Below are positions 34,221-43,977 of a stretch of 64,000 bases of DNA, piece after piece (the stretch's first letter is position 1; every line of letters begins with the position of its first letter). The stretch lies in contig NZ_JACRAW010000152.1 in the NCBI RefSeq assembly GCF_016213215.1, positions 1-64,000 of the forward strand, read 5' to 3'. The notes under the pieces were generated by a model that worked only from the letters and a program-made list of their open reading frames with translations, was not told where the DNA came from and searched no databases. The DNA is from Bradyrhizobium sp. (GTDB taxonomy: Bacteria; Pseudomonadota; Alphaproteobacteria; Rhizobiales; Xanthobacteraceae). A program made the translations under genes and the position numbers.

Positions 34221-36047
34221 ATGTGCGGAATTGTCGGCATTCTTGGACGAGCTCCGGTCGCTGAGCAGCTTGTTGATTCGCTCAAGCGACTCGAATACCG
34301 CGGCTACGACTCGGCCGGAGTCGCCACGATCGAGGGCGACCACCTGGAGCGTTGCCGTGCTGAGGGCAAGCTCAAGAATCTCGAGGCGCGGCTGCGGGCC
34401 GCGCCACTGAACGGCCACACCGGGATCGGGCACACGCGTTGGGCAACCCATGGCAAGCCGACCGAGCACAATGCTCATCCGCATGCGACGGAAAACGTCG
34501 CCGTCGTCCACAACGGCATCATCGAGAATTTTCGCGAGCTGAGGATGGAGCTCGAAAAGCAGGGCGCGATGTTCGCCAGCGAGACCGACAGCGAGGTCGT
34601 TGCGCATCTCGTCAACTCGTATCTGCTCAAGGGCTGCTCGCCGGAGGAAGCGGTCGAGGCGTCGCTGCCGCGGCTGCGCGGCGCATTTGCGCTGGCCTTC
34701 CTGTTCAAGGGCCATGAAGATCTCTTGATCGGTGCCCGCAAGGGCTCGCCGCTGGCGATCGGCTATGGCGACGGCGAGATGTATCTCGGCTCGGATGCGA
34801 TCGCGCTTGCGCCCTTCACCGACACCATCAGCTATCTCGAGGACGGCGACTGGGCCGTGCTGTCGCGCGAGAAGGGTGTGATCCATGACGCGCGCGGCGC
34901 AGTCGTCCATCGCGAGGTGCTGAAATCGGGTGCATCGTCCTTCCTGATCGACAAGGCCAATTACCGGCACTTCATGGCGAAGGAGATCCACGAGCAGCCG
35001 GAAGTGGTCGGCCATACGCTGGCGCGCTATGTCGACATGGCCGCCGAACGCGTATCGATCCCGGTGAAGTTGCCGTTCGACTTCAAGGACATCCAGCGGA
35101 TTTCGATCACGGCCTGCGGCACCGCGAGCTATGCCGGTTATGTCGCCAAGTACTGGTTCGAGCGTCTCGCCCGGGTGCCTGTCGAGATCGACGTCGCTTC
35201 CGAGTTCCGCTATCGCGAGGCGCCGCTGCGCAGAGGAGATCTCGCGATCTTCATCTCGCAATCGGGCGAGACCGCCGACACGCTGGCGGCCCTGCGGTAC
35301 GCCAAGGCGGAGGGCATGCACACCGTCTCCGTCGTCAACGTGCCGACCTCGACGATAGCGCGCGAGAGCGAGACCGTGCTGCAGACGCTGGCGGGTCCCG
35401 AAATCGGCGTCGCCTCGACCAAGGCCTTCACCTGCCAGCTCATGGTACTGGCCGCGCTTGCGGTTGCCGCCGGCAAAGCGCGCGGCGAATTGTCCGATGC
35501 GGACGAGGCCAAGCTCGTCCATGGCCTGATCGAGATTCCGCGCCTGATCGCGGCCGCGCTGACGACCGAGCCGCAGATCGAAAAACTCGCGCGCGAGATC
35601 GCCAAATCCCGTGACGTGCTTTATCTCGGCCGCGGCACCAGCTACCCGCTCGCGTTGGAGGGCGCGCTCAAGCTCAAGGAAATCTCCTACATCCACGCGG
35701 AAGCCTATGCCGCCGGCGAGCTCAAGCACGGGCCGATCGCGCTGATCGACGAGAATATGCCGGTCGTGGTGATCGCGCCGTTCGACCGGGTCTTCGAAAA
35801 GACCGTATCGAACATGCAGGAAGTCGCGGCGCGGGGCGGCAAGATCATTCTGATGACGGATGCCAAGGGCGTGGCCGAGGCGACCGTCGATTCCCTCGTC
35901 ACCATTGTGCTGCCGGATATGGCGGCGACCTTCACGCCGATGGTTTATGCCATTCCGGTACAGCTCCTTGCCTACCACACCGCCGTGGTCATGGGCACCG
36001 ACGTGGACCAGCCGCGCAACCTCGCGAAGTCGGTGACCGTCGAATAG
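34221..36047 (+). CDS. glmS: Glutamine-fructose-6-phosphate aminotransferase
   Basis: A 608-residue enzyme making glucosamine-6-phosphate from fructose-6-phosphate and glutamine. The start is set at the ATG of MCGIVGILG, because the exposed Cys2 after Met removal is the glutaminase nucleophile. The Ntn domain has GHTRWATHGKPTEHNAHPH and VHNGIIEN. Two SIS domains follow, with TACGTASYAG and SQSGETADTLAAL, then RGTSYPLALEGALKLKE. It ends KSVTVE, typical of GlmS. No glmS ribozyme or riboswitch is seen upstream. It stands with glmU in UDP-GlcNAc supply. Confidence 0.98.
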   Translation: MCGIVGILGRAPVAEQLVDSLKRLEYRGYDSAGVATIEGDHLERCRAEGKLKNLEARLRAAPLNGHTGIGHTRWATHGKPTEHNAHPHATENVAVVHNGIIENFRELRMELEKQGAMFASETDSEVVAHLVNSYLLKGCSPEEAVEASLPRLRGAFALAFLFKGHEDLLIGARKGSPLAIGYGDGEMYLGSDAIALAPFTDTISYLEDGDWAVLSREKGVIHDARGAVVHREVLKSGASSFLIDKANYRHFMAKEIHEQPEVVGHTLARYVDMAAERVSIPVKLPFDFKDIQRISITACGTASYAGYVAKYWFERLARVPVEIDVASEFRYREAPLRRGDLAIFISQSGETADTLAALRYAKAEGMHTVSVVNVPTSTIARESETVLQTLAGPEIGVASTKAFTCQLMVLAALAVAAGKARGELSDADEAKLVHGLIEIPRLIAAALTTEPQIEKLAREIAKSRDVLYLGRGTSYPLALEGALKLKEISYIHAEAYAAGELKHGPIALIDENMPVVVIAPFDRVFEKTVSNMQEVAARGGKIILMTDAKGVAEATVDSLVTIVLPDMAATFTPMVYAIPVQLLAYHTAVVMGTDVDQPRNLAKSVTVE

Positions 36048-36135
36048 GCACGCCGGCAGGTTTCGTCACTTCGTGATCTTCAAAAATCTGCTAGAAGATC
36101 ATAGGTGAAGGTGCCTAGATCGACCTGGAACCCGA

Positions 36136-36906
36136 ATGACCGACGAGAACTTTCCACCCGCGCCTCCAGCAGATTTGCCGCCGGAAACTCATACCGGCCT
36201 GATGGGCAGATTCCGCAATTACTTCCTGACAGGTCTCGTCGTCACCGGCCCGATCGCGATCACGATCTACCTGATCTGGTGGTTCGTCACCTGGGTCGAC
36301 GGTTTGGTGCGGCCCTTTGTTCCCCAGGCGTACCGGCCGGAGACGTATCTGCCCTTCTCAGTGCCGGGGTCCGGATTGGTGGTCGCCGTCATCGCCCTGA
36401 CGCTGCTTGGCTTCCTTGCCGCCAACCTGATCGGACGCACGCTGGTCGATGTCGGAGAGAGGCTGCTCGGCCGCATCCCGGCGGTGCGCGCAATTTATCG
36501 TGGCCTGAAGCAGGTCTTCGAGACGCTGTTTTCGGGGAAGGGTTCGAGCTTTCGCCGGGTGGGGTTGGTCGAGTTCCCCTCGCCGGGCATGTGGTCGATC
36601 GTGCTGATCTCGCAGTCGCCGAGCGCCGATGTCGCCAAGAGCCTGCCGGGAGAGGAGGAGCACATCTCCGTGTTTTTGCCGTGCTCTCCGAACCCGACCA
36701 CGGGCTTTTTCTTCTACGTGCCGAAGAGCAAGATCATCGAGGTCGATCTGACCGCCGAGGACGCCGCGACGCTGATCATGTCGGCCGGCGTGGTGCAGCC
36801 GGGCGCGGTTGACCCGAAGAAGGTCGCGGCCCTTGCCGGCGTGGCGAATGCCGCCCGCATTGCCAACACTCCGGCCCTGAACCCCGAGCCCGCGAAAGTG
36901 GACTGA
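36136..36906 (+). CDS. DUF502 family membrane protein
   Basis: A 256-residue protein with two membrane helices at the N-terminus: YFLTGLVVTGPIAITIYLIWWFVTWVD and LVVAVIALTLLGFLAANLIGR. A soluble beta-rich domain follows: IPAVRAIYRGLKQVFETLFS, then FRRVGLVEFPSPGMWSIV, CSPNPTTGFFFYVPKSKI and MSAGVVQPG. These match the DUF502 family, whose members are poorly understood. It follows glmS by 88 bp and may be co-transcribed with it. Confidence 0.92.
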   Translation: MTDENFPPAPPADLPPETHTGLMGRFRNYFLTGLVVTGPIAITIYLIWWFVTWVDGLVRPFVPQAYRPETYLPFSVPGSGLVVAVIALTLLGFLAANLIGRTLVDVGERLLGRIPAVRAIYRGLKQVFETLFSGKGSSFRRVGLVEFPSPGMWSIVLISQSPSADVAKSLPGEEEHISVFLPCSPNPTTGFFFYVPKSKIIEVDLTAEDAATLIMSAGVVQPGAVDPKKVAALAGVANAARIANTPALNPEPAKVD

Positions 36907-36996
36907 CGGGCGCTCCAAGGGGGGCTCCAAGTCTGCTACGATTCCAGTCGAGCAAGGGCGCGCAAGTCGCGTCGATCATCGAAGCTGGAGTTCACC

Positions 36997-37854
36997 ATGC
37001 CTCCCAGTATTGCGATCCTGGCCCCTGGCGCCATGGGCAGCGCCGTCGCCCGCAGGCTGAGCGAGCATGGCGTGCGCGTGCTGACATCGCTTAAGGGCCG
37101 CAGCGATGCGACGGCCAAGCGCGCCGCTGAAGCCGGCATGATCGCGGCTGAGGATTCCGAACTGGCCGGCGCTGACATCATCCTTTCCATCGTGCCCCCG
37201 GGTCAGGCCGTCGCACTTGCCGAACGACTCGCCGCGCTGATCGCCGGGACCGGGAAGAAACCGGTGGTCATCGACTGCAATGCAGTCAATGTGGAGACGG
37301 TCCTCGGCATCGAAAGGATCATCGCTGCCGCCGGCGCACGCTTTGTCGATGGCGGAATCATCGGCTTTCCGCCCAGGCCCGGCAGCACAGGACCGGCGTT
37401 CCATGTCTCCGGCGAGCATGCGCGCGAAGCTCTGGCGCTGAACCAGTTCGGTCTGGACCTGAGCATCATCGATGGGCCGGTCGGCGCGGCGTCTGCACTC
37501 AAGATGTCCTACGCCGGAATCGTGAAGGGACTGGCCGGCATCGGGGCGGCGATGGTGCTCGCTGCCACGCGTGCCGGGGCCGCCGACGCCTTGCGCGATG
37601 AACTCGCGTTGAGCCAACCGGCCATCCTCGCCCGACTTGCCATTGCACTTCCGGACATGATCCCGAAGTCCTACCGTTGGGTTGCCGAAATGAAGGAGAT
37701 CGCGGGGTTCCTGGGACCCGATCATCCGGCCAGTCTCATCTATGAAGGCTTCGCGCGGCTGTTCGATTACCTCGCCCAGGATGCCAGCGGCGAGGGAGCG
37801 GAGGCCGCGCGGCTCAAGGCATTTGCTGCCAGCATCGCACAGAAAAAGGCCTAG
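36997..37854 (+). CDS. NAD(P)-dependent dehydrogenase (6-phosphogluconate dehydrogenase-like, DUF1932)
   Basis: A 285-residue oxidoreductase. The N-terminal Rossmann domain starts IAILAPGAMGSAVARRL, with the GxGxxG-type turn written APGAMGSA. The C-terminal helical region (from about 180) resembles DUF1932, seen in beta-hydroxyacid dehydrogenases. FVDGGIIGFPPRPGSTG and the Lys-containing ALKMSYAGIVKG fit the substrate region. The exact substrate is not predictable. Its stop shares a CTAG palindrome with the recG stop (4-bp overlap). Confidence 0.88.
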   Translation: MPPSIAILAPGAMGSAVARRLSEHGVRVLTSLKGRSDATAKRAAEAGMIAAEDSELAGADIILSIVPPGQAVALAERLAALIAGTGKKPVVIDCNAVNVETVLGIERIIAAAGARFVDGGIIGFPPRPGSTGPAFHVSGEHAREALALNQFGLDLSIIDGPVGAASALKMSYAGIVKGLAGIGAAMVLAATRAGAADALRDELALSQPAILARLAIALPDMIPKSYRWVAEMKEIAGFLGPDHPASLIYEGFARLFDYLAQDASGEGAEAARLKAFAASIAQKKA

Positions 37855-39950
37855 CCTGCGCCGATCAGCGGAATCGCTTCGTCGCGCTCGAATAGATAGA
37901 GCAGGCAGCGCAGCGCCTCGCCGCGCTCGCCCTCCAGTCTCGGGTTCTCCCTCATGACACGCAGGGCCTCGTCGCGGGCCTGTGTAATGAGCTGGGCATG
38001 GACATCGGAACGAGCGATGCGATAACCGGGCAGTCCGCTCTGACGCACGCCGAGCACGTCGCCTTCACCGCGCAGGCGCAAATCTTCCTCCGCGATCCTG
38101 AAGCCGTCGGTCGTCTCCCGGATCACCGCCAGGCGCGCCTTGGACATTTCGCTGAGCGACTCGCGATACAACAGCAGGCAGGTGGACGCTTCCGAGCCGC
38201 GGCCGATGCGACCGCGGAGCTGGTGCAGCTGTGCAAGGCCGAAGCGCTCGGCGTTCTCGATCACCATGATGGTGGCGGCGGGCACATCGACGCCGACCTC
38301 GACCACGGTGGTGGCCACAAGAAGCCCGATCTCGCCGGATGCGAATTCCGCCATCACGCGGTCCTTGTCGGCGCCCTTCATCTTGCCGTGGACGAGGCCG
38401 ACCTTGTCGCCGAAGCGCTCCTGCAGGCTTTTGAAGCGCGCTTCCGCGTCGGTCAGGTTGACCATGTCGGATTCCTCGACCAGCGGGCAGATCCAGTAGA
38501 CGCGTTTGCCGGAGGTGAGCGCGCGCCCGACCGCGTCCATCACCTCGCTCAGGCGGCTGTCGGGCACCGCGCGGGTATCGATCGGCTGGCGGCCCGCCGG
38601 CTTCTCGCGCAGTTCGGAAACGTCCATATCGCCGAAATAGGTCAGAACGAGCGTGCGCGGGATCGGGGTGGCGCTCAGGACCAGCACGTCGACCGCTTCG
38701 CCTTTCGAGGTTAGCGCAAGGCGCTCGCGCACGCCGAAGCGATGCTGTTCGTCGACCACGGCGAGCGCCAGCGCCTTGAAGGTCACATCGTCCTGGATCA
38801 GCGCGTGGGTGCCAACGAGCAGATCGATCTTTCCCTCGAACAGCCGGGCAAGGATGTCGCGCCGCTCCTTGCCTTTCTCGCGGCCGGTGAGGATGGCGAC
38901 GCGAAGGCCGGCGCGTTCGGCGAGCGGGGCAATGGTCTTGATATGCTGGCGCGCCAGGATCTCGGTTGGGGCCATCAGGGCCGCCTGCCTGCCGACTTCC
39001 GCCACGGCCGCCGCCGCGAGCAGCGCCACCACGGTCTTGCCCGAGCCGACGTCGCCCTGCAGCAGGCGCAACATGCGGATCGGCTGGCGCAAATCTTCCG
39101 CAATCGCCGCAGCGGCCGTCCGCTGCGAAGGCGTGAGCGCGTACGGCAAGGCGTCGATGATCTTGTTGCGCAGATGCCCATCGCCGGCGTGGCGGTCGCC
39201 GGCGGGCCGGCGCAATTGCGCCCGCACCAGCGCCAGTGCCAGCTGACCGGCCAGGAGTTCGTCAAAGGCAAGGCGCGACCAGAACGGTTGATCGGGCAGG
39301 ATGTCCGTCAGCTCGATGGGTACATGCACGCGGTTCAGCGCGTCCGTAAACGGCGGAAAGTGGCAGCGGCGCAGGATTTCCGGGCAGGTCCATTCCGGCA
39401 GCGCCGGCAGCTTCTGAATCGCCTGGGAGATCGCCCGGCGCAGTGAGCCGAGCGCGAGTCCTTCCGTAAGGGGATAGACGGGATCGATGCCGGAAAGCTT
39501 CGCCATCCCGGCCTCGTCGACCACCCGATCGGGATGCACGATTTGAGGAATGCCGTCATAAATCTGCAGCGTACCGGAGACGTAGCGCGTTTCACTGACC
39601 GGCAGGAGCTTCTCCACATAGCCCGGCTTGGCGCGGAAGAAGGTGAAAACCACGTCCCCGGTATCGTCGCTGGCGTAGACGAGGTAGGGCGCACGCGAAT
39701 TGCGCGGCGGAGGCGGACGGTGACGGTCGATCGTCACCTCCAGGGTCACCACCGTGCCCGGAACCGCGTCGCGGATTTTGGGCCGTGCCCGGCGGTCGAT
39801 GACGTTGGTCGGCAGGTGCAACAGCAGATCGACCACACGAGGCGTCTCGCTGCGATCGAGGAGATAGCGCAGCAGCTTGTCCTGCTTGGGCCCGACGCCG
39901 GACAGGCTCGTTACCGGGGCAAAAAGCGGATTGAGCAGAGCAGGGCGCAT
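37851..39950 (-). CDS. recG: ATP-dependent DNA helicase RecG
   Basis: A 699-residue branch-migration helicase that reverses stalled forks and resolves junctions. The N-terminal wedge/OB region (about 1-240) begins LNPLFAPVTSLSGVGPKQ. Helicase motifs follow: GDVGSGKTVVALLAAA (Walker A), DEQHRFGVRER (DEQH box), SATPIPRTL, then TTVVEVGVDVP and HQLRGRIGRG. ATG at 39950 gives the canonical N-terminus; the frame is open another 93 bp but enters a repeat. Divergent from sdhE across 203 bp that contain a palindromic repeat. Confidence 0.98.
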   Translation of the reverse strand: MRPALLNPLFAPVTSLSGVGPKQDKLLRYLLDRSETPRVVDLLLHLPTNVIDRRARPKIRDAVPGTVVTLEVTIDRHRPPPPRNSRAPYLVYASDDTGDVVFTFFRAKPGYVEKLLPVSETRYVSGTLQIYDGIPQIVHPDRVVDEAGMAKLSGIDPVYPLTEGLALGSLRRAISQAIQKLPALPEWTCPEILRRCHFPPFTDALNRVHVPIELTDILPDQPFWSRLAFDELLAGQLALALVRAQLRRPAGDRHAGDGHLRNKIIDALPYALTPSQRTAAAAIAEDLRQPIRMLRLLQGDVGSGKTVVALLAAAAVAEVGRQAALMAPTEILARQHIKTIAPLAERAGLRVAILTGREKGKERRDILARLFEGKIDLLVGTHALIQDDVTFKALALAVVDEQHRFGVRERLALTSKGEAVDVLVLSATPIPRTLVLTYFGDMDVSELREKPAGRQPIDTRAVPDSRLSEVMDAVGRALTSGKRVYWICPLVEESDMVNLTDAEARFKSLQERFGDKVGLVHGKMKGADKDRVMAEFASGEIGLLVATTVVEVGVDVPAATIMVIENAERFGLAQLHQLRGRIGRGSEASTCLLLYRESLSEMSKARLAVIRETTDGFRIAEEDLRLRGEGDVLGVRQSGLPGYRIARSDVHAQLITQARDEALRVMRENPRLEGERGEALRCLLYLFERDEAIPLIGAG

Positions 39951-39974
39951 CCAGTCTCTCGTCGCGCAACACTT

Positions 39975-40050
39975 GTCATGCGCGGGCCTGAACCCGCGCG
40001 TCCATCTTTCAATGACGATGGATTGCCGGGTCAAGCCCGGCAATGACGAT
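39975..40050. repeat. Double palindromic repeat (REP-like)
   Basis: Two inverted repeats lie in tandem: GCGCGGG-CCTGAA-CCCGCGC and TTGCCGGG-TCAAG-CCCGGCAA, within GTCATG...CAATGACGA flanks. This is the common Bradyrhizobium pattern of a CCGGGTCAAGCCCGG palindrome flanked by CATGACGA-like ends. It lies between the divergent starts of recG and sdhE. Confidence 0.75.
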
Positions 40051-40153
40051 CCCGGTCAAATCGGAACAAGAAGGGCTGACATCGGCAACCGCGGCCGCTA
40101 TATGAACCCGCCCGGCACGTCCGGGCTTTCGGCGTTTGAACTGGAATTTCCCA

Positions 40154-40441
40154 ATGACTGGAACGACTCGATCGAGCGGCGGGTTGGATGAGCGTCGCAA
40201 GCGGCTCCTGTTTCGCTGCTGGCGGCGGGGCACCCGCGAAATGGATCTGATCCTCGGCAGCTTTGCGGACGTGGAAATCGCCCGCCTTTCGGATAGTGAG
40301 TTGTCCGAGCTCGAGCGCCTGCTCGATATCCCCGAGCCGGAGCTCTACGCCGCGCTGACCGCAGCCACGCTGCCGCCGGCCGCCATCGCCGGACCGTTAT
40401 TCGATCGCATCAAAGCCTCCCGCGTGGACCTCGGTGCATGA
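40154..40441 (+). CDS. sdhE: Succinate dehydrogenase assembly factor SdhE (SDH5/DUF339)
   Basis: A 95-residue protein that helps attach FAD covalently to the succinate dehydrogenase flavoprotein. The family signature RRKRLLFRCWRRGTREMD holds the RGxxE motif. LILGSFAD and the acidic helix LSELERLLDIPEPELY follow. ATG at 40154 gives a normal-length protein. Its stop overlaps the mfd start (ATGA), so the two are translationally coupled, a common arrangement in alphaproteobacteria. Confidence 0.93.
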   Translation: MTGTTRSSGGLDERRKRLLFRCWRRGTREMDLILGSFADVEIARLSDSELSELERLLDIPEPELYAALTAATLPPAAIAGPLFDRIKASRVDLGA

Positions 40442-43400
40442 AGCAGCGGTCGAAATCCCCTGCCGAGTTGCTGACACCGGGCCGGCCGCTGACGCTGTCC
40501 AACGTCGCGGAAGGTGCGGAGGGGCTCGTCATCTCGGACCTCGCGCGCGCCGTCGCGGCGCGGCCGAAGCGGTCGGCCGTCAGCCTCGCCGTCGTCTGCC
40601 GTGATGGTCCGCGGATGCAGCAATTGGCGCGTGCGCTGGGATTTTTCGCGCCCGATCTGCCGGTCATGCAGTTCCCGGCGTGGGATTGCCAGCCCTACGA
40701 CCGTGTGTCGCCGCATGCCGGCATCATGGCCGAGCGGTTGACCACGCTGGCGCGGCTCGCACGCCTGACCGGGAGCGACAAGCCGCTGATCGTGCTAACC
40801 ACCGTCAACGCCGCTGTCCAGCGCGTGCCGGCGCGCGATACGGTTGCCGCGCAGGCGCTGTCGGTTGCCCCGGGCCACGTCGTGCCGATGGATTCCATCG
40901 TGGCGTGGCTCGAGCATAATGGCTACAGCCGATCGTCCACCGTGCGCGAGCCGGGCGAATATGCCGTGCGCGGCGGCATTCTCGACCTGTTTCCGGCCGG
41001 ACTTGACCAGCCGGTGCGGTTCGACTTCTTTGGCGACAGCCTGGAATCGATCCGCTCCTTTGACGCGGAAAGCCAGCGCACGCTGCTCGACATGCGTTCG
41101 CTCGATCTGGTCCCGATCGCGGAATTCCAACTCGTCACCGAGAGCATCCGCCGCTTCCGCATGGGGTATGTCGCCGAATTCGGCACGCCGCTGCGCGACG
41201 ATCCGCTCTACGAGGCGGTCAGCGAAGGCCGGCGCCATCCCGGCATGGAACACTGGCTGCCTTTGTTCCTGGAGAAGATGGAGACGCTGTTCGACTATCT
41301 CGATCAGGCGCCGATCGCCATCGAACCGCAGGTCGACGACGCCGCCCGCGAGCGCTTCAAGCAGATCCAGGACTATTACCAGGCGCGGCGCGAGGCGCTG
41401 GAGCATCCTTCGGGGGGCGCGATCTACAAGCCGTTGCCGCCCGACCGGCTCTATTTGACGGACGAGGAGTGGGCGAGGCGGCTTCAGGAGGCTGCGGTTG
41501 CACGGCTGACGCCATTCGCCGTCCCAGACGATTCCGGCAGTGTCGTCGACGCCGGGGCACGGAGCGGGCGAGACTTCGCGCCCGAGCGCAACGACGCATC
41601 CGTGAACGTGTTCGAGGGCGTGGTTGCGCATGTGCAGGCTCTGCAGGCCAAGCGCAAGAAGGTCGTGATCGCGCTGTGGACCGAAGGCTCGCGCGACCGC
41701 ATGGGCTCCATGCTGCGCGACCACAAGCTCACCCACACCACCAGCGTCAACAGCTGGCGGACCGTGCAGGCCACGCCGCGCAACGAGACCATGCTGGCGG
41801 TGCTCGGGCTTGAAAGCGGGTTCGAGACCGACGACGTCGCGATCATCAGCGAGCAGGACATCCTCGGTGATCGCCTGGTGCGGCCGCGTCGCGCCAGCCG
41901 CAAGCTGGACAACTTCATCTCGGAAGTGACGAGCCTTTCCGCCGGCGATCTGGTCGTCCACGTCGACCACGGCATTGGACGCTTCGTCGGCCTGCAGACC
42001 CTGGAGGTCGCTGGTGCGCCGCACGATTGCCTCGAGTTGCATTATGCCGCCGACACCAAGCTGTTCCTGCCGGTCGAAAACATCGAACTGCTGTCGCGTT
42101 TCGGCTCCGAGCAGGCCAATGTCGAGCTTGATCGGCTCGGCGGCACCGGCTGGCAGACGCGAAAGGCGAAGCTCAAGAACCGCATCCGCGAAATCGCCGG
42201 CGAGCTGATCAAGATCGCCGCCGAACGGCAGCTGCACGAGGCACCGAAGTTACCCGTCCAGCCGGGTCTGTATGACGAGTTCTGCGCGCGCTTCCCCTAC
42301 GACGAGACCGAGGACCAGCTCACGTCCATCGAGGCGACGCTCAAGGACCTCGAAAGCGGCAAGCCGATGGACCGGCTCGTGTGCGGCGACGTCGGTTTCG
42401 GCAAGACGGAAGTTGCGTTGCGCGCTGCCTTTGCGGTGGCGCTCGACGGCAAGCAGGTTGCGGTGGTCGTGCCGACGACGCTGCTCGCGCGTCAGCACGC
42501 CAAAACCTTCACCGAGCGTTTCCGCGGCTTTCCGATCAGGGTCGCACAAGCTTCGCGACTTGTTTCACAGAAGGAACTGCGAGAGGTCAAGAAGGGGCTT
42601 GCCGACGGTTCTATCGACATCGTCGTTGGCACCCATGCCCTGCTCGGCAAGAGCATCAAGTTCCGCGACCTTGGTCTCCTCATCGTGGACGAGGAGCAGC
42701 ATTTCGGCGTGAGCCACAAGGAAAAGCTGAAACAGCTCCGCGCCGAGGTGCATGTGCTTACGCTCAGCGCGACGCCAATTCCGCGCACGCTGCAGCTCGC
42801 GCTGACCGGTGTGCGCGAGCTCTCGATCATCGCCTCGCCCCCGGTCGATCGGCTGGCGGTACGCACCTTCGTTGCGCCGCATGATCCACTGATGATCCGC
42901 GAAGCGCTCTTGCGCGAACGCTATCGCGGCGGGCAGGCCTTCTATGTGGTGCCCCGCATCGAGGACCTGGCAGGGGTGAAGGATTTCCTCGACAAGAACG
43001 TACCGGAGATGAAGGTCGCCGTGGCCCATGGCCAGATGCCGGCCGCCCTCATCGAGGACATCATGGCGGCTTTCTACGACGGCAAGTACGACGTCCTGCT
43101 TTCGACGACGATCGTCGAGTCCGGCCTCGACATTCCCAACGCCAACACGCTGATCGTGCACCGGGCCGACATGTTCGGCCTCGCGCAGCTCTATCAGCTC
43201 CGCGGGCGGGTCGGACGCGCGAAGCTGCGCGCCTATGCGCTGTTCACGCTGCCGTCCGAGCACAAGATCACTCCGCAGGCCGAACGCCGGCTCACCGTGC
43301 TGCAATCGCTGGAGACACTGGGCGCCGGCTTTCAGCTTGCGTCGCAGGATCTCGATATCCGCGGCGCCGGCAACCTGCTCGGCGAGGAGCAGTCCGGCCA

Positions 43401-43956
43401 CATCAAGGAGGTCGGTTTCGAGCTCTATCAGTCGATGCTGGAAGAGGCGATCGTCAATCTCAAGGCCGGGGTGGTCGAGCCGGCGGCCGACCGCTGGTCG
43501 CCGCAGATCACCATTGGGATGCCGGTGCTGATTCCGGAGGAGTACGTGTCCGATCTGCCGGTTCGGCTGTCGCTGTACCGTCGGCTTGCCGACCTCGATA
43601 CGGAGGACGAGATCGAGAATTTCGCCGCCGAGATGCGCGACCGCTTTGGCGTGCTGCCGGACGAGGTGCGCTACCTGTTCAAGGTCGCCGCGATCAAGTC
43701 CTATTGCCGGCAAGCCAATGTCGAGAAGGTGGATGCCGGCCCGAAGGGCGCCGTCATCAGCTTCCGCGACAACAGCTTCGCGCATCCCGACCGGCTGGTC
43801 GCCTTCATCCGCCAGCAGGGCCAGGCCGCGCGCGTGCGGCCCGACATGAAGGTCGTATTCTTCCAGGACTGGGAGACACCCGAAGAGCGGCTCGCCGGCA
43901 CGACGGAAATCCTGCGCCAGCTTGCGCATCTCGCCGAGAACAAGAAGGCGGCCTAG
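40438..43956 (+). CDS. mfd: Transcription-repair coupling factor
   Basis: A 1172-residue ATPase that removes RNA polymerase stalled at lesions and recruits UvrA. The N-terminal UvrB-like part (to about 350) includes FPAWDCQPYDRVSPH and EYAVRGGILDLFPAG. The RNA-polymerase interaction domain is AGDLVVHVDHGIGRFVGLQ (about residues 502-520). The translocase has GDVGFGKTEVALRAAF (Walker A), VDEEQHFGVSHKE, SATPIPRTLQLAL and YQLRGRVGRA, and the TRCF domain closes the protein. Length matches Mfd. It starts within the sdhE stop. Confidence 0.98.
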   Translation: MKQRSKSPAELLTPGRPLTLSNVAEGAEGLVISDLARAVAARPKRSAVSLAVVCRDGPRMQQLARALGFFAPDLPVMQFPAWDCQPYDRVSPHAGIMAERLTTLARLARLTGSDKPLIVLTTVNAAVQRVPARDTVAAQALSVAPGHVVPMDSIVAWLEHNGYSRSSTVREPGEYAVRGGILDLFPAGLDQPVRFDFFGDSLESIRSFDAESQRTLLDMRSLDLVPIAEFQLVTESIRRFRMGYVAEFGTPLRDDPLYEAVSEGRRHPGMEHWLPLFLEKMETLFDYLDQAPIAIEPQVDDAARERFKQIQDYYQARREALEHPSGGAIYKPLPPDRLYLTDEEWARRLQEAAVARLTPFAVPDDSGSVVDAGARSGRDFAPERNDASVNVFEGVVAHVQALQAKRKKVVIALWTEGSRDRMGSMLRDHKLTHTTSVNSWRTVQATPRNETMLAVLGLESGFETDDVAIISEQDILGDRLVRPRRASRKLDNFISEVTSLSAGDLVVHVDHGIGRFVGLQTLEVAGAPHDCLELHYAADTKLFLPVENIELLSRFGSEQANVELDRLGGTGWQTRKAKLKNRIREIAGELIKIAAERQLHEAPKLPVQPGLYDEFCARFPYDETEDQLTSIEATLKDLESGKPMDRLVCGDVGFGKTEVALRAAFAVALDGKQVAVVVPTTLLARQHAKTFTERFRGFPIRVAQASRLVSQKELREVKKGLADGSIDIVVGTHALLGKSIKFRDLGLLIVDEEQHFGVSHKEKLKQLRAEVHVLTLSATPIPRTLQLALTGVRELSIIASPPVDRLAVRTFVAPHDPLMIREALLRERYRGGQAFYVVPRIEDLAGVKDFLDKNVPEMKVAVAHGQMPAALIEDIMAAFYDGKYDVLLSTTIVESGLDIPNANTLIVHRADMFGLAQLYQLRGRVGRAKLRAYALFTLPSEHKITPQAERRLTVLQSLETLGAGFQLASQDLDIRGAGNLLGEEQSGHIKEVGFELYQSMLEEAIVNLKAGVVEPAADRWSPQITIGMPVLIPEEYVSDLPVRLSLYRRLADLDTEDEIENFAAEMRDRFGVLPDEVRYLFKVAAIKSYCRQANVEKVDAGPKGAVISFRDNSFAHPDRLVAFIRQQGQAARVRPDMKVVFFQDWETPEERLAGTTEILRQLAHLAENKKAA

Positions 43957-43977
43957 GCGGCGTTGTTGCGGGGAAGT

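Noticed and set aside
40795..42237. A 480-residue antisense frame in mfd
   Set aside because: Shadow of the mfd coding sequence, with no recognisable protein features.
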